A stretch of 64,000 nucleotides of DNA from Streptomyces rugosispiralis (GCF_024505145.1 NZ_JANIAA010000022.1:86861-150860), one strand, 5' to 3'; positions 53,652-62,051 are shown, counted from the first letter of the stretch. Notes: generated from the sequence alone by a model not told the origin. Numbers and translations: made by a program.

Positions 53652-54563
53652 TCAGCCCAGCAACTCGACCCGGACGTCCGCGGGATATCCGGTCGTCGGC
53701 CCCGTACGGCGGGCGAACTCGGCGATGCCCTCCAACTGCGCCTGGCCGAGGCTGAAGTCGAGGGTGGTGAAGTAGCGCTCCAGCACCGACGCCTCGAGTT
53801 GCTCCCAGCGCGCCGCCTGCTCGGCGACCTTGCCGACCTCCTCCAGGGAGAGGTTCCGCGAGGACAGGAACGCCTCGTGGACCTGCCGGACGATCTCCGG
53901 CTCCCGCTCCAGGTACTCACGGCGGGCGGCCCACACCGCGAAGACGAAGGGGAGCCCGGTCCACTCCTTCCACATCTGGCCCAGGTCGTGGACCCGCAGG
54001 CCCAGCCGGGGCGCGTCATGGAGGTTGGCCCGCAGCGCGGCATCGCCGATCAGCACCGCCGCCTCGGCCTCCTGCATCATCAGGCTGAGGTCGGGCGGGC
54101 AGGTGTAGTAGTCGGGGGCGAGTCCGTACCGCTCGGCGAGCAGCAGTTGGGCCAGGCGTACGGAGGTGCGCGAGGCGGAACCGAGTGCGACGCGCGCCCC
54201 GTTCAGCTGCTCCAGCGGCAACTGCGAGACGATCACACAGGACATGACGGGCCCGTCACAGCCCACCGCGATGTCCGGGAGCGCGACGAGATCGTCGGCA
54301 TTGCGCAGATACTCCACCAGGCTGATCGGGCCGATGTCGAGATCGCCACGGACCAGCAGGTCGTTCAGGGCGTCGGGAGATGCCTTGGTGAGGTCGAAAT
54401 CCAGGAGGGATCCGGTCCTGGCGAGGCCCCAGTACAACGGCATGCAATTGAGGTACTGGATGTGCCCCACTCTTGGCCGACTCCGCCGATGGCCGCCGGG
54501 CGGTCTGAGGCTTTCTGAGGCGTCCTGTGTACTCCGCGAGGGGGAACTCGGTGAATTGTCCAC
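53652..54563 (-). CDS. mqnA: Chorismate dehydratase (futalosine-route menaquinone synthesis)
   Basis: 303 residues from the GTG at 54563. It makes 3-enolpyruvylbenzoate from chorismate. A periplasmic-binding-protein-like fold with family blocks RVGHIQYLNCMPLYWGL, LVRGDLDIGPISLVEYL and TCPPDLSLMMQEAEAAVLIGDAAL. The start gives VDNS as in homologues, then a 25-residue Ser/Arg-rich stretch before RVGHIQ that other MqnA lack. It is transcribed divergently from the cold-shock gene. Confidence 0.94.
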   Translation of the reverse strand: MDNSPSSPSRSTQDASESLRPPGGHRRSRPRVGHIQYLNCMPLYWGLARTGSLLDFDLTKASPDALNDLLVRGDLDIGPISLVEYLRNADDLVALPDIAVGCDGPVMSCVIVSQLPLEQLNGARVALGSASRTSVRLAQLLLAERYGLAPDYYTCPPDLSLMMQEAEAAVLIGDAALRANLHDAPRLGLRVHDLGQMWKEWTGLPFVFAVWAARREYLEREPEIVRQVHEAFLSSRNLSLEEVGKVAEQAARWEQLEASVLERYFTTLDFSLGQAQLEGIAEFARRTGPTTGYPADVRVELLG

Positions 54564-54709
54564 GTCTCGGAGGCTAGCCCCGCTCGCCCCGGGTAATGGC
54601 GGCGGGGTGGTCCGGTAGCCTTGCGCTGACTGGCACGTAAGCGCTCGACCTGCGATCTTATCCACCTCAGAGGCTCGGGAAACCCCTCGTTTTCGTGATC
54701 TTCGGCTCT

Positions 54710-54738
54710 TTCCTCGCGGACACGGAGCGTGCTAGGCT
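54710..54738 (+). promoter_or_regulatory. Candidate promoter of the cold-shock gene
   Basis: TTCCTC at 54710 and TAGGCT at 54733-54738 with a 17-bp spacer; the -35 is weak. It predicts a 5' leader of about 120 nt before the ATG at 54866. Confidence 0.4.
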
Positions 54739-54775
54739 CGCCGCAAGTTGCAGTTTGGTTTCCTTGCAGTACAGA

Positions 54776-54812
54776 GCCTGCGGAGCATGTAACCGCAGGC
54801 TTTTGTAGTTTT
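54776..54812 (+). promoter_or_regulatory. Hairpin plus U-rich run in the cold-shock gene leader
   Basis: GCCTGCGG (54776-54783) pairs perfectly with CCGCAGGC (54793-54800), followed directly by TTTTGTAGTTTTC. The layout is that of an intrinsic terminator placed in the 5' leader. It could attenuate transcription or sense temperature. Confidence 0.65.
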
Positions 54813-54865
54813 CAGACTTCTTGCAGGTTCTGGAGCAGGGCAACCCTTTGGCCCAAGGAGGGCTT

Positions 54866-55069
54866 ATGGCTACCGGAACCGTCAAGTGGTTCAACGCCGA
54901 GAAGGGCTTCGGCTTCATCGCCCAGGACGGCGGCGGCCCCGATGTCTTCGTTCACTACTCCGCGATCAACGCGACCGGCTTCCGTTCTCTCGAGGAGAAC
55001 CAGGCCGTGACCTTTGACGTCACTCAGGGCCCGAAGGGTCCGCAGGCGGAGAACGTCAGCCCCGTCTGA
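54866..55069 (+). CDS. Cold-shock protein, single CSD
   Basis: 67 residues, the exact CspA size. RNP1-type motif KGFGFI and RNP2-type motif VFVHY are present after the start MATGTVKWFNAEKGFGF. It binds single-stranded RNA and DNA. The ATG at 54866 has a very strong AAGGAGG site 6-9 bases upstream, whereas upstream in-frame codons are part of the leader. Confidence 0.96.
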   Translation: MATGTVKWFNAEKGFGFIAQDGGGPDVFVHYSAINATGFRSLEENQAVTFDVTQGPKGPQAENVSPV

Positions 55070-55086
55070 TCAAGCAGCACCACCCA

Positions 55087-55134
55087 AGGAGCCCTGCTCC
55101 CCGCCTGTCGGGGAGGCGGGGCTCCTGCCTTTTT
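55087..55134 (+). terminator. Intrinsic terminator of the cold-shock gene
   Basis: AGGAGC (55087) and CCCCGCC pair with GGCGGGG-CTCCT (to 55126) with small bulges, then GCCTTTTT. It is one of the few T-tract terminators in the window. Confidence 0.88.
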
Positions 55135-55144
55135 GGGCCCGTGG

Positions 55145-55245
55145 CTTCGGGCTCCGGGGCTCTTGGTTCGGGGGCCCGGAGGCTCTTGGTTCGGGGGCCC
55201 GGAGGCTCCTGGTTCGGGGGCACGGGGCTCCTGGTTCAGGAGTCC
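55145..55245. repeat. ~26-bp tandem repeat between the cold-shock and cupin genes
   Basis: GGCTCTTGGTTCGGGGGCCC is repeated with small changes (GGCTCCTGGTTCGGGGGCAC, GGCTCCTGGTTCAGGAGTCC). It lies beyond the terminator, between convergent genes, and has no coding role. Confidence 0.85.
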
Positions 55246-55300
55246 GGGGACGGTTCGGGGCCCGGGGACGGTCGGTCCTCGGACGTGCGCCCGGATGCGA

Positions 55301-55747
55301 TCAGTCCTCCAGCAGCCGGAAGTCGGCGAAGTCGAAGCCCGGGGAGACCACACAGCTCACCAGGGCCTCCTCGTCCGCCTCCGGACGGGCCGCCTGCCAG
55401 ACGCCCGGCGGGATGACGACCTGGGGGCGCTGGCCGGAGGCGACATCGGGGCCCAGGAGCACCTCCGTCGGGGCCGCCTCCGGGGCGTCGCCCGTACCGC
55501 CCAGCCGGAGCCGCAGCGGGCCGCCGCTGTGCCACAGCCACAGCTCGGCCGAGCGCACCACATGCCAGCGGGACTCCTCACCGGGAGTCAGCAGGAAGTA
55601 GATGGCCGTGGCGGTCGCGCGTTCGCCGTCGTACCCCGGTGGCCGCACCGTGACATCGCTGCGCCAGGTCTCCCGGTACCAGCCGCCCTCCGGATGGGGC
55701 TCGAGACCGAGCCATTCGGCCGTCGCGGGCCGTCGGGTCGTGGCCAT
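55301..55747 (-). CDS. Cupin-family protein (DUF985)
   Basis: 148 residues. The family signature LGLEPHPEGGWYRETWRS is near the start, then YFLLTPGEESRWHVV and IPPGVWQAA, with a C-terminal VSCVVSPGFDFADFRLL. A beta-barrel without all classic metal ligands; the substrate is unknown. The ATG at 55747 is used; a GTG at 55756 has about equal support. Confidence 0.85.
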   Translation of the reverse strand: MATTRRPATAEWLGLEPHPEGGWYRETWRSDVTVRPPGYDGERATATAIYFLLTPGEESRWHVVRSAELWLWHSGGPLRLRLGGTGDAPEAAPTEVLLGPDVASGQRPQVVIPPGVWQAARPEADEEALVSCVVSPGFDFADFRLLED

Positions 55748-56003
55748 GTCGCTCACCGCTCTCACACGTCCGTCCGGGGCTCGTCGAGGATAGCCCGTAC
55801 GGGCCGCACGCCCTCTCCTCAAGACGCTTCATCACGCCGCCCCGAGACGCTTCCGCCGCTTCTGAAGCGTTCACGCCGCCCTCCCCCGAAGCGTTCACGC
55901 TGCCCCCTGAAGCGCCCACGTCGCCCTTACGGTGCTCACGCCGTGTAGGGGCTCCACGACGCACCGCTGACGCGGCGTACCCGCTCGGGCTACGGTTTTG
56001 ACC

Positions 56004-57095
56004 ATGGGGCACGGGCGGCGGACGGTGACGGTGCACCATGTGCGGGCCGCGCTGCGCGGTGCGCAGCGGCTCGGCCTCGACACCGTCCCCCTGCTCCAAC
56101 GGGCCCGGATACCCCCGCTGCTGCTCACCGACGACCGCGCCCGCGTCTCCCCCGAGCAGTTCGCCCGGCTGGTGCGCGCCCTGCACCGGGCCACCGGGGA
56201 CGAGTTCCTGGGGCTGGGGACCATCCGCAGCCGGCCCGGCACCTTCGCGATGATGTGCTACGCCTCGCTGGGCTGCCCCGACCTCGGCACGGCGGTGGAG
56301 CGCGGCGCCCGCTTCTACCGGCTCTTCCCCGGCGGCCCCGATCTGGCCCTGGAGCGCGCCGCGGGCCGGGACCGGGAGGCGGTGTTCGCCCTGCGCGGCG
56401 GGCTGGGCCCGCATGAGGACGCCCTTACGGCGGCCGAGAGCCATATCGTCGCCGAATGGCTCATGCTCATCTGGCACCGGGTCGCGGGCTGGCTGATCGG
56501 GCGCCGGATCCCGCTGCTGTGGGCCCAGTTCGCGTACCCCCCGCCCCCGTACGCCGATGACTACGAGCCGCTCTTCGGCTGCTCGCCCCGGTTCGGGGCA
56601 CCGCGCACCGCGGCCGGTTTCGACGACCGCTGGCTGACCGCCCCCGTCGTCCAGGACGAGTCCACGCTCCAGACGCTGCTGCGGCACGCGCCCGCCGGGC
56701 TGCTCAGCCGCCGCGACTACCGGACGACCGTCGCCGAGCAGGTGCGGCACGCGCTCACCGGCGCGCTGCGGACGCGCGGCGGCCCGGCCGACGGCCCGCG
56801 CGCCCGGCACACCGCGCACCTCCCGGAGCTGCCCGAGGTCGCCGCCCGGCTGGCGGTCAGCCCGGCGACGCTGCGGCGGCGGCTGCGTGCGGAGGGCACG
56901 TCCTTCCAGGAGCTCAAGGACACCGTGCGGCGTGACGAGGCGGTCAGCAGCCTGGCCGACGGGGTCGAGCCCATCTCCGATCTGGCCGTACGGCTGGGCT
57001 TCTCCGAGGACACGGCGTTCCACCGGGCGTTCCGGCGCTGGACCGGGACAACACCGGGCGCATACCGACATGAGACGTGGAGTCAGCACTTCTGA
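56004..57095 (+). CDS. AraC-family transcriptional regulator
   Basis: 363 residues. The N-terminal effector-binding domain is of the Arabinose_bd type (LLLTDDRARVSPEQFARLVRAL, then FYRLFPGG). The C-terminal double helix-turn-helix is LAVSPATLRRRLRAEG and ISDLAVRLGFSEDTAFHRAF, then RRWTGTTPGAYR. This subfamily often controls adjacent lipase or lipid-catabolism genes; a secretory lipase follows 100 bases downstream. The ATG at 56004 is preferred over a TTG two codons earlier. Confidence 0.9.
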   Translation: MGHGRRTVTVHHVRAALRGAQRLGLDTVPLLQRARIPPLLLTDDRARVSPEQFARLVRALHRATGDEFLGLGTIRSRPGTFAMMCYASLGCPDLGTAVERGARFYRLFPGGPDLALERAAGRDREAVFALRGGLGPHEDALTAAESHIVAEWLMLIWHRVAGWLIGRRIPLLWAQFAYPPPPYADDYEPLFGCSPRFGAPRTAAGFDDRWLTAPVVQDESTLQTLLRHAPAGLLSRRDYRTTVAEQVRHALTGALRTRGGPADGPRARHTAHLPELPEVAARLAVSPATLRRRLRAEGTSFQELKDTVRRDEAVSSLADGVEPISDLAVRLGFSEDTAFHRAFRRWTGTTPGAYRHETWSQHF

Positions 57096-57194
57096 GCGCC
57101 GCGGTCAGCCACAGACATCCCGCCCGTCCCTACGGTCCTCCCAGAGCGACTCAGCATCGCCAAGGCGCACCGCCCGCACCGTTGGGAGAGCCGT

Positions 57195-58361
57195 ATGCGC
57201 ATCCGCACTACCGTGCTCGCCGCCCTCGCCGCCCTCGCCCTGACCTCGGCGCTGCCCGCCGCCCCGGCCGCCGCGTCGGGCGCCCCGGCCGCCGATCCCG
57301 GCAGACCCGGCGACATCGTCGCCTCCGCCCCCACCGCCTTCCGCACCCGGCCCGGGGGGCCGACCGCCGCCAAGGCATGGCACATCACCTACCGCTCGAC
57401 CACCGCGACCGGCCGCCCCGACGTCGTCTCCGGCACGGTCCTCGTCCCCGACGACGGCAAACAGGGTCCGCGGCCGCTCCTCACCTGGGGCATCGGCGCC
57501 GTCGGTCTCGCCGACGACTGCGCGGTGTCCGGCCGGTTCCCGCAGGGCACTTCGAGCGAGGCCCAGCTGATCGACCTCGCGCTGCGCCGCGGCTGGGCCG
57601 TGGCCGTCACCGACTACGAGGGCCTGGGCACCCCGGACGACCACACCTATACGGTCGGCCGGTCCGAGGGCCATGCCGTACTGGACGCGGCGCGTGCCGC
57701 CCAGCGTCTTCCGGAGGCCGGGCTCTCACCGGCCGCGCCCGTGGGCATCATGGGCTACTCCCAGGGCGGCCAGGCGGCCGGCTGGGCCGCCGAACTGCAC
57801 GCCTCGTACGCCCCCGAGCTGCGGCTGAAGGGCACGGTCGCCGGGGGCGTGCCCGCCGACCTCCCCACGACGCTGGAGTACAACGACGGCGGACCGGGCG
57901 CCGGGCTCGCCCTTATGGCGCTCACCGGACAGGACGCGGCCTTCCCCGCGCTGCGGCTCGACTCGTACCTCAACGACCGGGGCCGCGGCTATGCGGACTT
58001 CATGAAGCGGAACTGCCTGTCGCTCAGCACCATCGGCGGGCTCTTCCAGCACAGGTCCGAGGTGACCGTAAGGGACCCATTGGCCAGCCCGGCCTGGCAA
58101 CTCGCGCTGCGCGGCTCCTTCTTGGGCACCCGCACCCCCGACCACCCCGTCTACCTCTACCAGGGCGTGGTGGACGAGCTGATCCCGTACCGGGTCGGCG
58201 CGGCACTGCGCGACCGCTGGTGCGCCCGGGGTGTGCCGGTGGAGTGGAAGGACTATCCGCTGGACCATGTCACCACGGCGGTGACCGGGATACCGACGGC
58301 CCTGGAGTGGATGGCCGGACGGCTGGCGGACGAGCCGACGCGGGGCAACTGCGCCGCGTAG
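57195..58361 (+). CDS. Secreted LIP-family lipase/esterase
   Basis: 388 residues. Signal peptide to about residue 28 (hydrophobic core, ending APAAASGA). Alpha/beta-hydrolase of the secretory-lipase family: nucleophile Ser189 in GYSQGGQA, Asp in YQGVVDELIPY and His in LDHVTTA. Cysteines at about 109 and 354/386 may form disulphides. It would hydrolyse triglycerides or other esters outside the cell. GGGAGAG lies just before the ATG. It is likely regulated by the adjacent AraC-type protein. Confidence 0.92.
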   Translation: MRIRTTVLAALAALALTSALPAAPAAASGAPAADPGRPGDIVASAPTAFRTRPGGPTAAKAWHITYRSTTATGRPDVVSGTVLVPDDGKQGPRPLLTWGIGAVGLADDCAVSGRFPQGTSSEAQLIDLALRRGWAVAVTDYEGLGTPDDHTYTVGRSEGHAVLDAARAAQRLPEAGLSPAAPVGIMGYSQGGQAAGWAAELHASYAPELRLKGTVAGGVPADLPTTLEYNDGGPGAGLALMALTGQDAAFPALRLDSYLNDRGRGYADFMKRNCLSLSTIGGLFQHRSEVTVRDPLASPAWQLALRGSFLGTRTPDHPVYLYQGVVDELIPYRVGAALRDRWCARGVPVEWKDYPLDHVTTAVTGIPTALEWMAGRLADEPTRGNCAA

Positions 58362-58395
58362 GGTCCGGCCGACCCGTACGGCGTCGCCCTGCCCG

Positions 58396-59100
58396 TCAGC
58401 CGGGCCGCTCGGGCGACCACCCCTGCCCCTGGAACAGATTCCCCAGCCCGGCCCAGGCGAAGTTCATCAGGGTGGCCGCGGCCTCCTTGGCCGACGGCCC
58501 ACCCGCCCGCCCGTCCGCCGTCCAGTCGGCGAGCGACTCGGCCGCGCCCACCAGCGCGTGCGCGAGCCCGGACACCTCGGTGCCCGCGAGGGTCCGGGCG
58601 CGTGCCTCGCCGCGCGCCTGCTCCCGCGCCGCCGCGCCGATCAGCTGCGTCACGAACTCCACGATCTCCGCCCGCATCACGACCACTTCACGGGCGAAGG
58701 ACCGCCCCTGCGTCCGGGCCTGCGCATGCAACAGCGTCCAGCCGTCGGGATGTTCCGCGGTGTGCGCGAAAAAGCCGCTCAGCCCGCTCCACAACTGCCG
58801 GTCGGCGGGCGCGTCCCGCTCCACGGCGGCCCGGACCGCGGTCACCAGCGCCGCGGCCTCCCGCCGTATACACGCCGTGAACAACTGGTCCTTGGAGTTG
58901 AGATAGAGATAGACCAGCGGTTTGGAGACCCCGGCCAGCTCGGCGATGTCGTCCATCGAGGCGTTCTGATAGCCGCTGCGCGCGAAGGCCCGCACCCCCG
59001 CGTCCAGCATCTGCTGCTCACGCACCGCCCGTGGCACGCGCTTGCTCCCCGTCGCCCCGCCCACGCAGGCCGCCCCCTTCGATCGTGCCCCCGCACACAT
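58396..59100 (-). CDS. TetR-family transcriptional regulator
   Basis: 234 residues. Helix-turn-helix SMDDIAELAGVSKPLVYLYL near 60-80 after KRVPRAVREQQMLDAGVRAFA. The C-terminal ligand domain has no recognisable ligand signature. The start is uncertain: the ATG at 59100 lacks a clear ribosome site, and an in-frame GTG at about 59063 could serve. It diverges from the esterase gene at 59233, a common arrangement for local repressors. Confidence 0.88.
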   Translation of the reverse strand: MCAGARSKGAACVGGATGSKRVPRAVREQQMLDAGVRAFARSGYQNASMDDIAELAGVSKPLVYLYLNSKDQLFTACIRREAAALVTAVRAAVERDAPADRQLWSGLSGFFAHTAEHPDGWTLLHAQARTQGRSFAREVVVMRAEIVEFVTQLIGAAAREQARGEARARTLAGTEVSGLAHALVGAAESLADWTADGRAGGPSAKEAAATLMNFAWAGLGNLFQGQGWSPERPG

Positions 59101-59164
59101 ATCGCGGACAAGCCTACGTGGGACCACTGTCAGCGCTCTTGCCACGGCCGCCCGACGACATCAA

Positions 59165-59174
59165 AGTTTCAACT
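59165..59174. promoter_or_regulatory. Small palindrome between TetR and esterase genes
   Basis: AGTTTCAACT is a short inverted repeat midway in the 132-bp divergent region. It is a possible core of a TetR operator, but short enough to arise by chance. Confidence 0.25.
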
Positions 59175-59232
59175 GACCACGCACCGTGCCCCGTTCAGCT
59201 CCGTAACGCAGTGCCGCGAAGGAGAACGAACG

Positions 59233-60264
59233 ATGCCGAACCGCCGTCGCACACTCGCCGCGCTGACCGCGCTGGCCGCCGCACCGCTCCTCCCCGCCCA
59301 CGCACAAGCCCGTTCCCCGGAGCCCGGCGCCCCGGAGCCCGGCGCATCGAAGGCCCGTTCCCCGGAAGCCCCTGCCGGACGCGGGGCGCCCGCCCGCGCA
59401 CGCCTCGTCGCCGCGGAGCGCGTCGGCGAGCGCGTCCTGGACCTGACGGTCGACTCGCCCGCCCTGGGCCGCGAGGGCCACGCCCGCGTCCTCCTCCCCA
59501 CCGGCTACGACCGCAGACCCCACCACCGCTGGCCGGTCCTCTACCTGCTCCACGGCTGCTGCGACCCGGGCCCCGGCTGGGAGGCGTGGACCCGCAACAC
59601 CGATGTCGAGGCCATCACCGCCGCCACCCCGGCGCTGATCGTCTCCCCCGAGGGCGGCCCCGCCGGCTTCTACTCCAACTGGTGGAACGGCGGCCACTAC
59701 GGCCCGCCCGCCTGGGAGACCTTCCACCTGGCCGAGCTGCGCCCCCTGCTGGAGCGCGCCCTGCGGGCCAACGGCCGCCGGGCGATCGCCGGTCTGTCCA
59801 TGGGCGGCTTCGGCGCCCTCTCCTACGCCGCCCGCCACCCCCGCCTCTTCCGCGCGGCGGCGTCCTTCAGCGGGGTCATCCACACCACCCTGGACCCCGC
59901 CGGCGTCCAGGCCATCCTTACGGGCCAGGGCGCCGACCCGATGGCCCTCTGGGGAGACCCCGCCGCCCAGTCCGCGCTCTGGGACGCCCACAATCCGTAC
60001 GCCCTCATCCCCCGGCTCCCCCGCGGCTATCCGCTCTACGTCGCCTGCGGCAACGGCGCCCCCGGCCCCCTCGACCCGCCGGACCGCCCCGAGGACGCCC
60101 TGGAGCGCGGCCTCGGCGAGATGGCCCAGCGCTATGTGCGCCGCGCCCGCGCCCAGGGCCTGGCCGTCACCGCCCACCTCTACGGCCCCGGCACCCACAC
60201 CTGGCCCTACTGGGAACGCGAACTCACCCACGCCCTCCCCCTGCTCACCGCCCGGCTCGTCTGA
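59233..60264 (+). CDS. Secreted esterase (antigen-85/esterase-D-like alpha/beta hydrolase)
   Basis: 343 residues. A basic RRR start and hydrophobic core to about 24 form the signal peptide, followed by a low-complexity PEPGAPEPGASKARSPE stretch. The esterase fold starts at LPTGYDRRPHHRWPVLYLLHG; nucleophile Ser189 is in AGLSMGGFGAL, and the His is in GPGTHTWPYW. The substrate is unknown; acyl esters or mycolate-like transfers are known in the family. The ATG at 59233 has AAGGAGAAC. It ends at a strong two-way hairpin. Confidence 0.92.
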   Translation: MPNRRRTLAALTALAAAPLLPAHAQARSPEPGAPEPGASKARSPEAPAGRGAPARARLVAAERVGERVLDLTVDSPALGREGHARVLLPTGYDRRPHHRWPVLYLLHGCCDPGPGWEAWTRNTDVEAITAATPALIVSPEGGPAGFYSNWWNGGHYGPPAWETFHLAELRPLLERALRANGRRAIAGLSMGGFGALSYAARHPRLFRAAASFSGVIHTTLDPAGVQAILTGQGADPMALWGDPAAQSALWDAHNPYALIPRLPRGYPLYVACGNGAPGPLDPPDRPEDALERGLGEMAQRYVRRARAQGLAVTAHLYGPGTHTWPYWERELTHALPLLTARLV

Positions 60265-60342
60265 CGCGGGAGGTTTGCCACGGTCGGCTGCCGGTGGTGG
60301 CCGTCGTGGGCCGGGAGGCCGCGGCGGGCGAGTGAAACAGCA

Positions 60343-60378
60343 CGGTGCCCCCGGACCGCGGAAGGTCCGGGGGCACCG
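60343..60378. terminator. 15-bp perfect-stem bidirectional terminator
   Basis: CGGTGCCCCCGGACC pairs perfectly with GGTCCGGGGGCACCG around GCGGAA. It lies between the convergent esterase and symporter genes. Confidence 0.92.
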
Positions 60379-60396
60379 CTTGGCGCTCGGCGGGTG

Positions 60397-61722
60397 TTAC
60401 GCGGCGGCCAGCTGGGGCTCCGGCTCGTCGCGGTCCTCCAGCGGGGAGGCGCTGGCGTGGGCGTACGCCTCGTGGTCGAGGATCTTCTCGCGGGCCGAGA
60501 CGATCACCGGTATCAGCGACTGCCCGGCCACGTTGGTGGCGGTCCGCATCATGTCCAGGACCGGGTCGATGGCCATCAGCAGGCCGACGCCCTCCAGGGG
60601 CAGGCCCAGGGTGGAGAGGGTCAGGGTCAGCATGACCGTGGCGCCCGTAAGGCCGGCGGTGGCGGCGGAGCCGATGACCGAGACGAAGGCGATCAGGAGG
60701 TAGTCGCCGACGCCGAGGTGCACATCGAAGATCTGGGCGATGAAGATCGCGGCGATCGCCGGGTAGATCGAGGCGCAGCCGTCCATCTTCGTCGTCGAGC
60801 CGAAGGGCACCGCGAAGGAGGCGTACTCCTTGGGGACGCCCAGCCGCTCGGTGACCTTCTGGGTCAGCGGCATCGTGCCGACCGAGGAGCGGGAGACGAA
60901 GGCGAGCTGGATGGCGGGCCAGGCGCCCTTGAAGAAGTTCAGGGGGTTGACCTTGGCGACCGTCGCCAGCAGCAGCGGGTAGACGCCGAACATCACCAGC
61001 GCGCAGCCGATGTAGATGTCGGCGGTGAAGGTCGCGTACTTGCCGATCAGGTTCCAGCCGTAGTCGGCGATGGCGGTGCCGATGAGGCCCAGGGTGCCCA
61101 GCGGGGCGAGGCGGATGACCCACCACAGGGCCTTCTGGAGCAGTTCGAGCACCGACTGGCTCAGGGTGAGGATCGGCTGGGCCTTCTCGCCGAGCTGGAG
61201 CGCGGCGACGCCCGCGACGGCGGCGATGAAGACGATCTGCAACACGTTCAGCTCGGTGAACGGGGTGATGACGTCGGTCGGCACGATGCCGGTGAGGAAG
61301 TCCAGCCAGGAGCCCGCGTGGTCGGGCTTGGCGCCGTCCTTGGGGGTCAGGTCGGTCCCGGCGCCCGGGTTGGTGACCAGGCCGATCGCCAGGCCGATGG
61401 CGACCGCGATGAGCGAGGTGGCCATGAACCACAGCAGGGTGCGGGTCGCCAGCCGGGCGGCGTTGTTGACGTTCCGCAGGTTGGTGATCGAGATCAGGAT
61501 CGCGAAGAACACCAACGGCGCGACGGCCAGCTTCAGCAGCTGGACGAAGATGGTGCCGATCTTGTCGAGCGTGGTGACCAGCCAGCCGACATCACCGCTG
61601 CGGGCGATCCAGCCGAGCACCACACCGAGGACGAGGCCCAGCAGGATCTGCGCCCAGAAGGGCACCTTGGGCAGGCGGAAGGACGACGACCCCTGGGGGG
61701 ACGCCTTGAGGGCGGACGACAA
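60397..61722 (-). CDS. DAACS-family symporter (possible cystine transporter)
   Basis: 441 residues, eight transmembrane helices plus two re-entrant loops. The re-entrant blocks are AFVSRSSVGTMPLTQKV and GSTTKMDGCASIYPAIAAIFIAQ, and the ion-binding SGNVxQ-like region reads DMMRTATNVAGQS. DAACS proteins take up glutamate, aspartate or C4 acids; the cystine branch (TcyP) has a Cys-Ala-x-x-Tyr-Pro motif in the second block, as here. A TTG at 61722 is chosen because GGAG lies 8 bases upstream; a GTG at 61731 would overlap that site. It follows a cysteine-rich leader ORF. Confidence 0.88.
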   Translation of the reverse strand: MSSALKASPQGSSSFRLPKVPFWAQILLGLVLGVVLGWIARSGDVGWLVTTLDKIGTIFVQLLKLAVAPLVFFAILISITNLRNVNNAARLATRTLLWFMATSLIAVAIGLAIGLVTNPGAGTDLTPKDGAKPDHAGSWLDFLTGIVPTDVITPFTELNVLQIVFIAAVAGVAALQLGEKAQPILTLSQSVLELLQKALWWVIRLAPLGTLGLIGTAIADYGWNLIGKYATFTADIYIGCALVMFGVYPLLLATVAKVNPLNFFKGAWPAIQLAFVSRSSVGTMPLTQKVTERLGVPKEYASFAVPFGSTTKMDGCASIYPAIAAIFIAQIFDVHLGVGDYLLIAFVSVIGSAATAGLTGATVMLTLTLSTLGLPLEGVGLLMAIDPVLDMMRTATNVAGQSLIPVIVSAREKILDHEAYAHASASPLEDRDEPEPQLAAA

Positions 61723-61759
61723 CGGACACACTCCGGTGGAGGTAAGAGGGCGGGAGAAA

Positions 61760-61785
61760 GCCAGGAGTCCGTACGGGATCTCCGG
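61760..61785 (-). promoter_or_regulatory. Hairpin between leader ORF and symporter
   Basis: On the minus strand GCCGGAGATCC and GGACTCCTGGC pair around CGTAC with one bulge. It lies between the leader ORF stop (61805) and the symporter ribosome site (61731-61734), where an attenuator switch would act. Confidence 0.45.
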
Positions 61786-61804
61786 CCGCTGTGCGCGAGA
61801 TGGA

Positions 61805-61909
61805 TCAGCGGCGACGACAGGCCGCGGACAGGCAGCGGCAAAGATCGATGTGCAGGCGCGCCACGAGCGGAACGCTCGCTGCGATGTGGGGCGCGGCTGC
61901 TGTCTTCAT
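61805..61909 (-). CDS. 34-residue cysteine-rich leader peptide upstream of the symporter
   Basis: ATG at 61909, TGA at 61805-61807. The C-terminal half reads VARLHIDLCRCLSAACRRR with three cysteines in the last 11 residues. This follows the pattern of short actinobacterial leader peptides (Arg-x-His-Ile/Val-Asp-Leu/Phe, then terminal cysteines) that precede sulphur and cysteine genes. It has no ribosome site, which suggests a leaderless message. Stalling at the Cys codons when cysteine is scarce would refold the 75-nt spacer and expose the symporter start. Function is inferred; the ORF itself is plain. Confidence 0.6.
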   Translation of the reverse strand: MKTAAAPHIAASVPLVARLHIDLCRCLSAACRRR

Positions 61910-61932
61910 GACAAGTACGTTAACACCGCCGC

Positions 61933-61949
61933 TTTGGGGAACCCAAAGG
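61933..61949. promoter_or_regulatory. Inverted repeat upstream of the leader ORF
   Basis: CTTTGGGGAACCCAAAG has 7-bp perfect arms with a 3-base centre. It is 24 bases upstream of the leader ATG, in the expected -10/-35 area, so it may be an operator for a repressor of the symporter. Confidence 0.5.
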
Positions 61950-62013
61950 AAATCTTTGACTTCTGAGGGCACCTGGGGGCGGCCGAGCGCATCTGAGGGG
62001 TCAAAAGACATCA

Positions 62014-62051
62014 ACGCCCCTTGCGCCAGCGGAAACTGGCCCAAGGGGCGT
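62014..62051. terminator. Terminator after the DUF4229 gene
   Basis: ACGCCCCTTG-c-GCCAG pairs with CTGGC-c-CAAGGGGCGT around CGGAAA, a near-perfect stem. On the minus strand it is followed by TTGATGTCTTTTG. Confidence 0.88.

Noticed and set aside
58558..59232. Long plus-strand extension in front of the esterase
   Set aside because: It is antisense to the TetR gene. The ATG at 59233 with AAGGAG and a signal peptide is the clear start.
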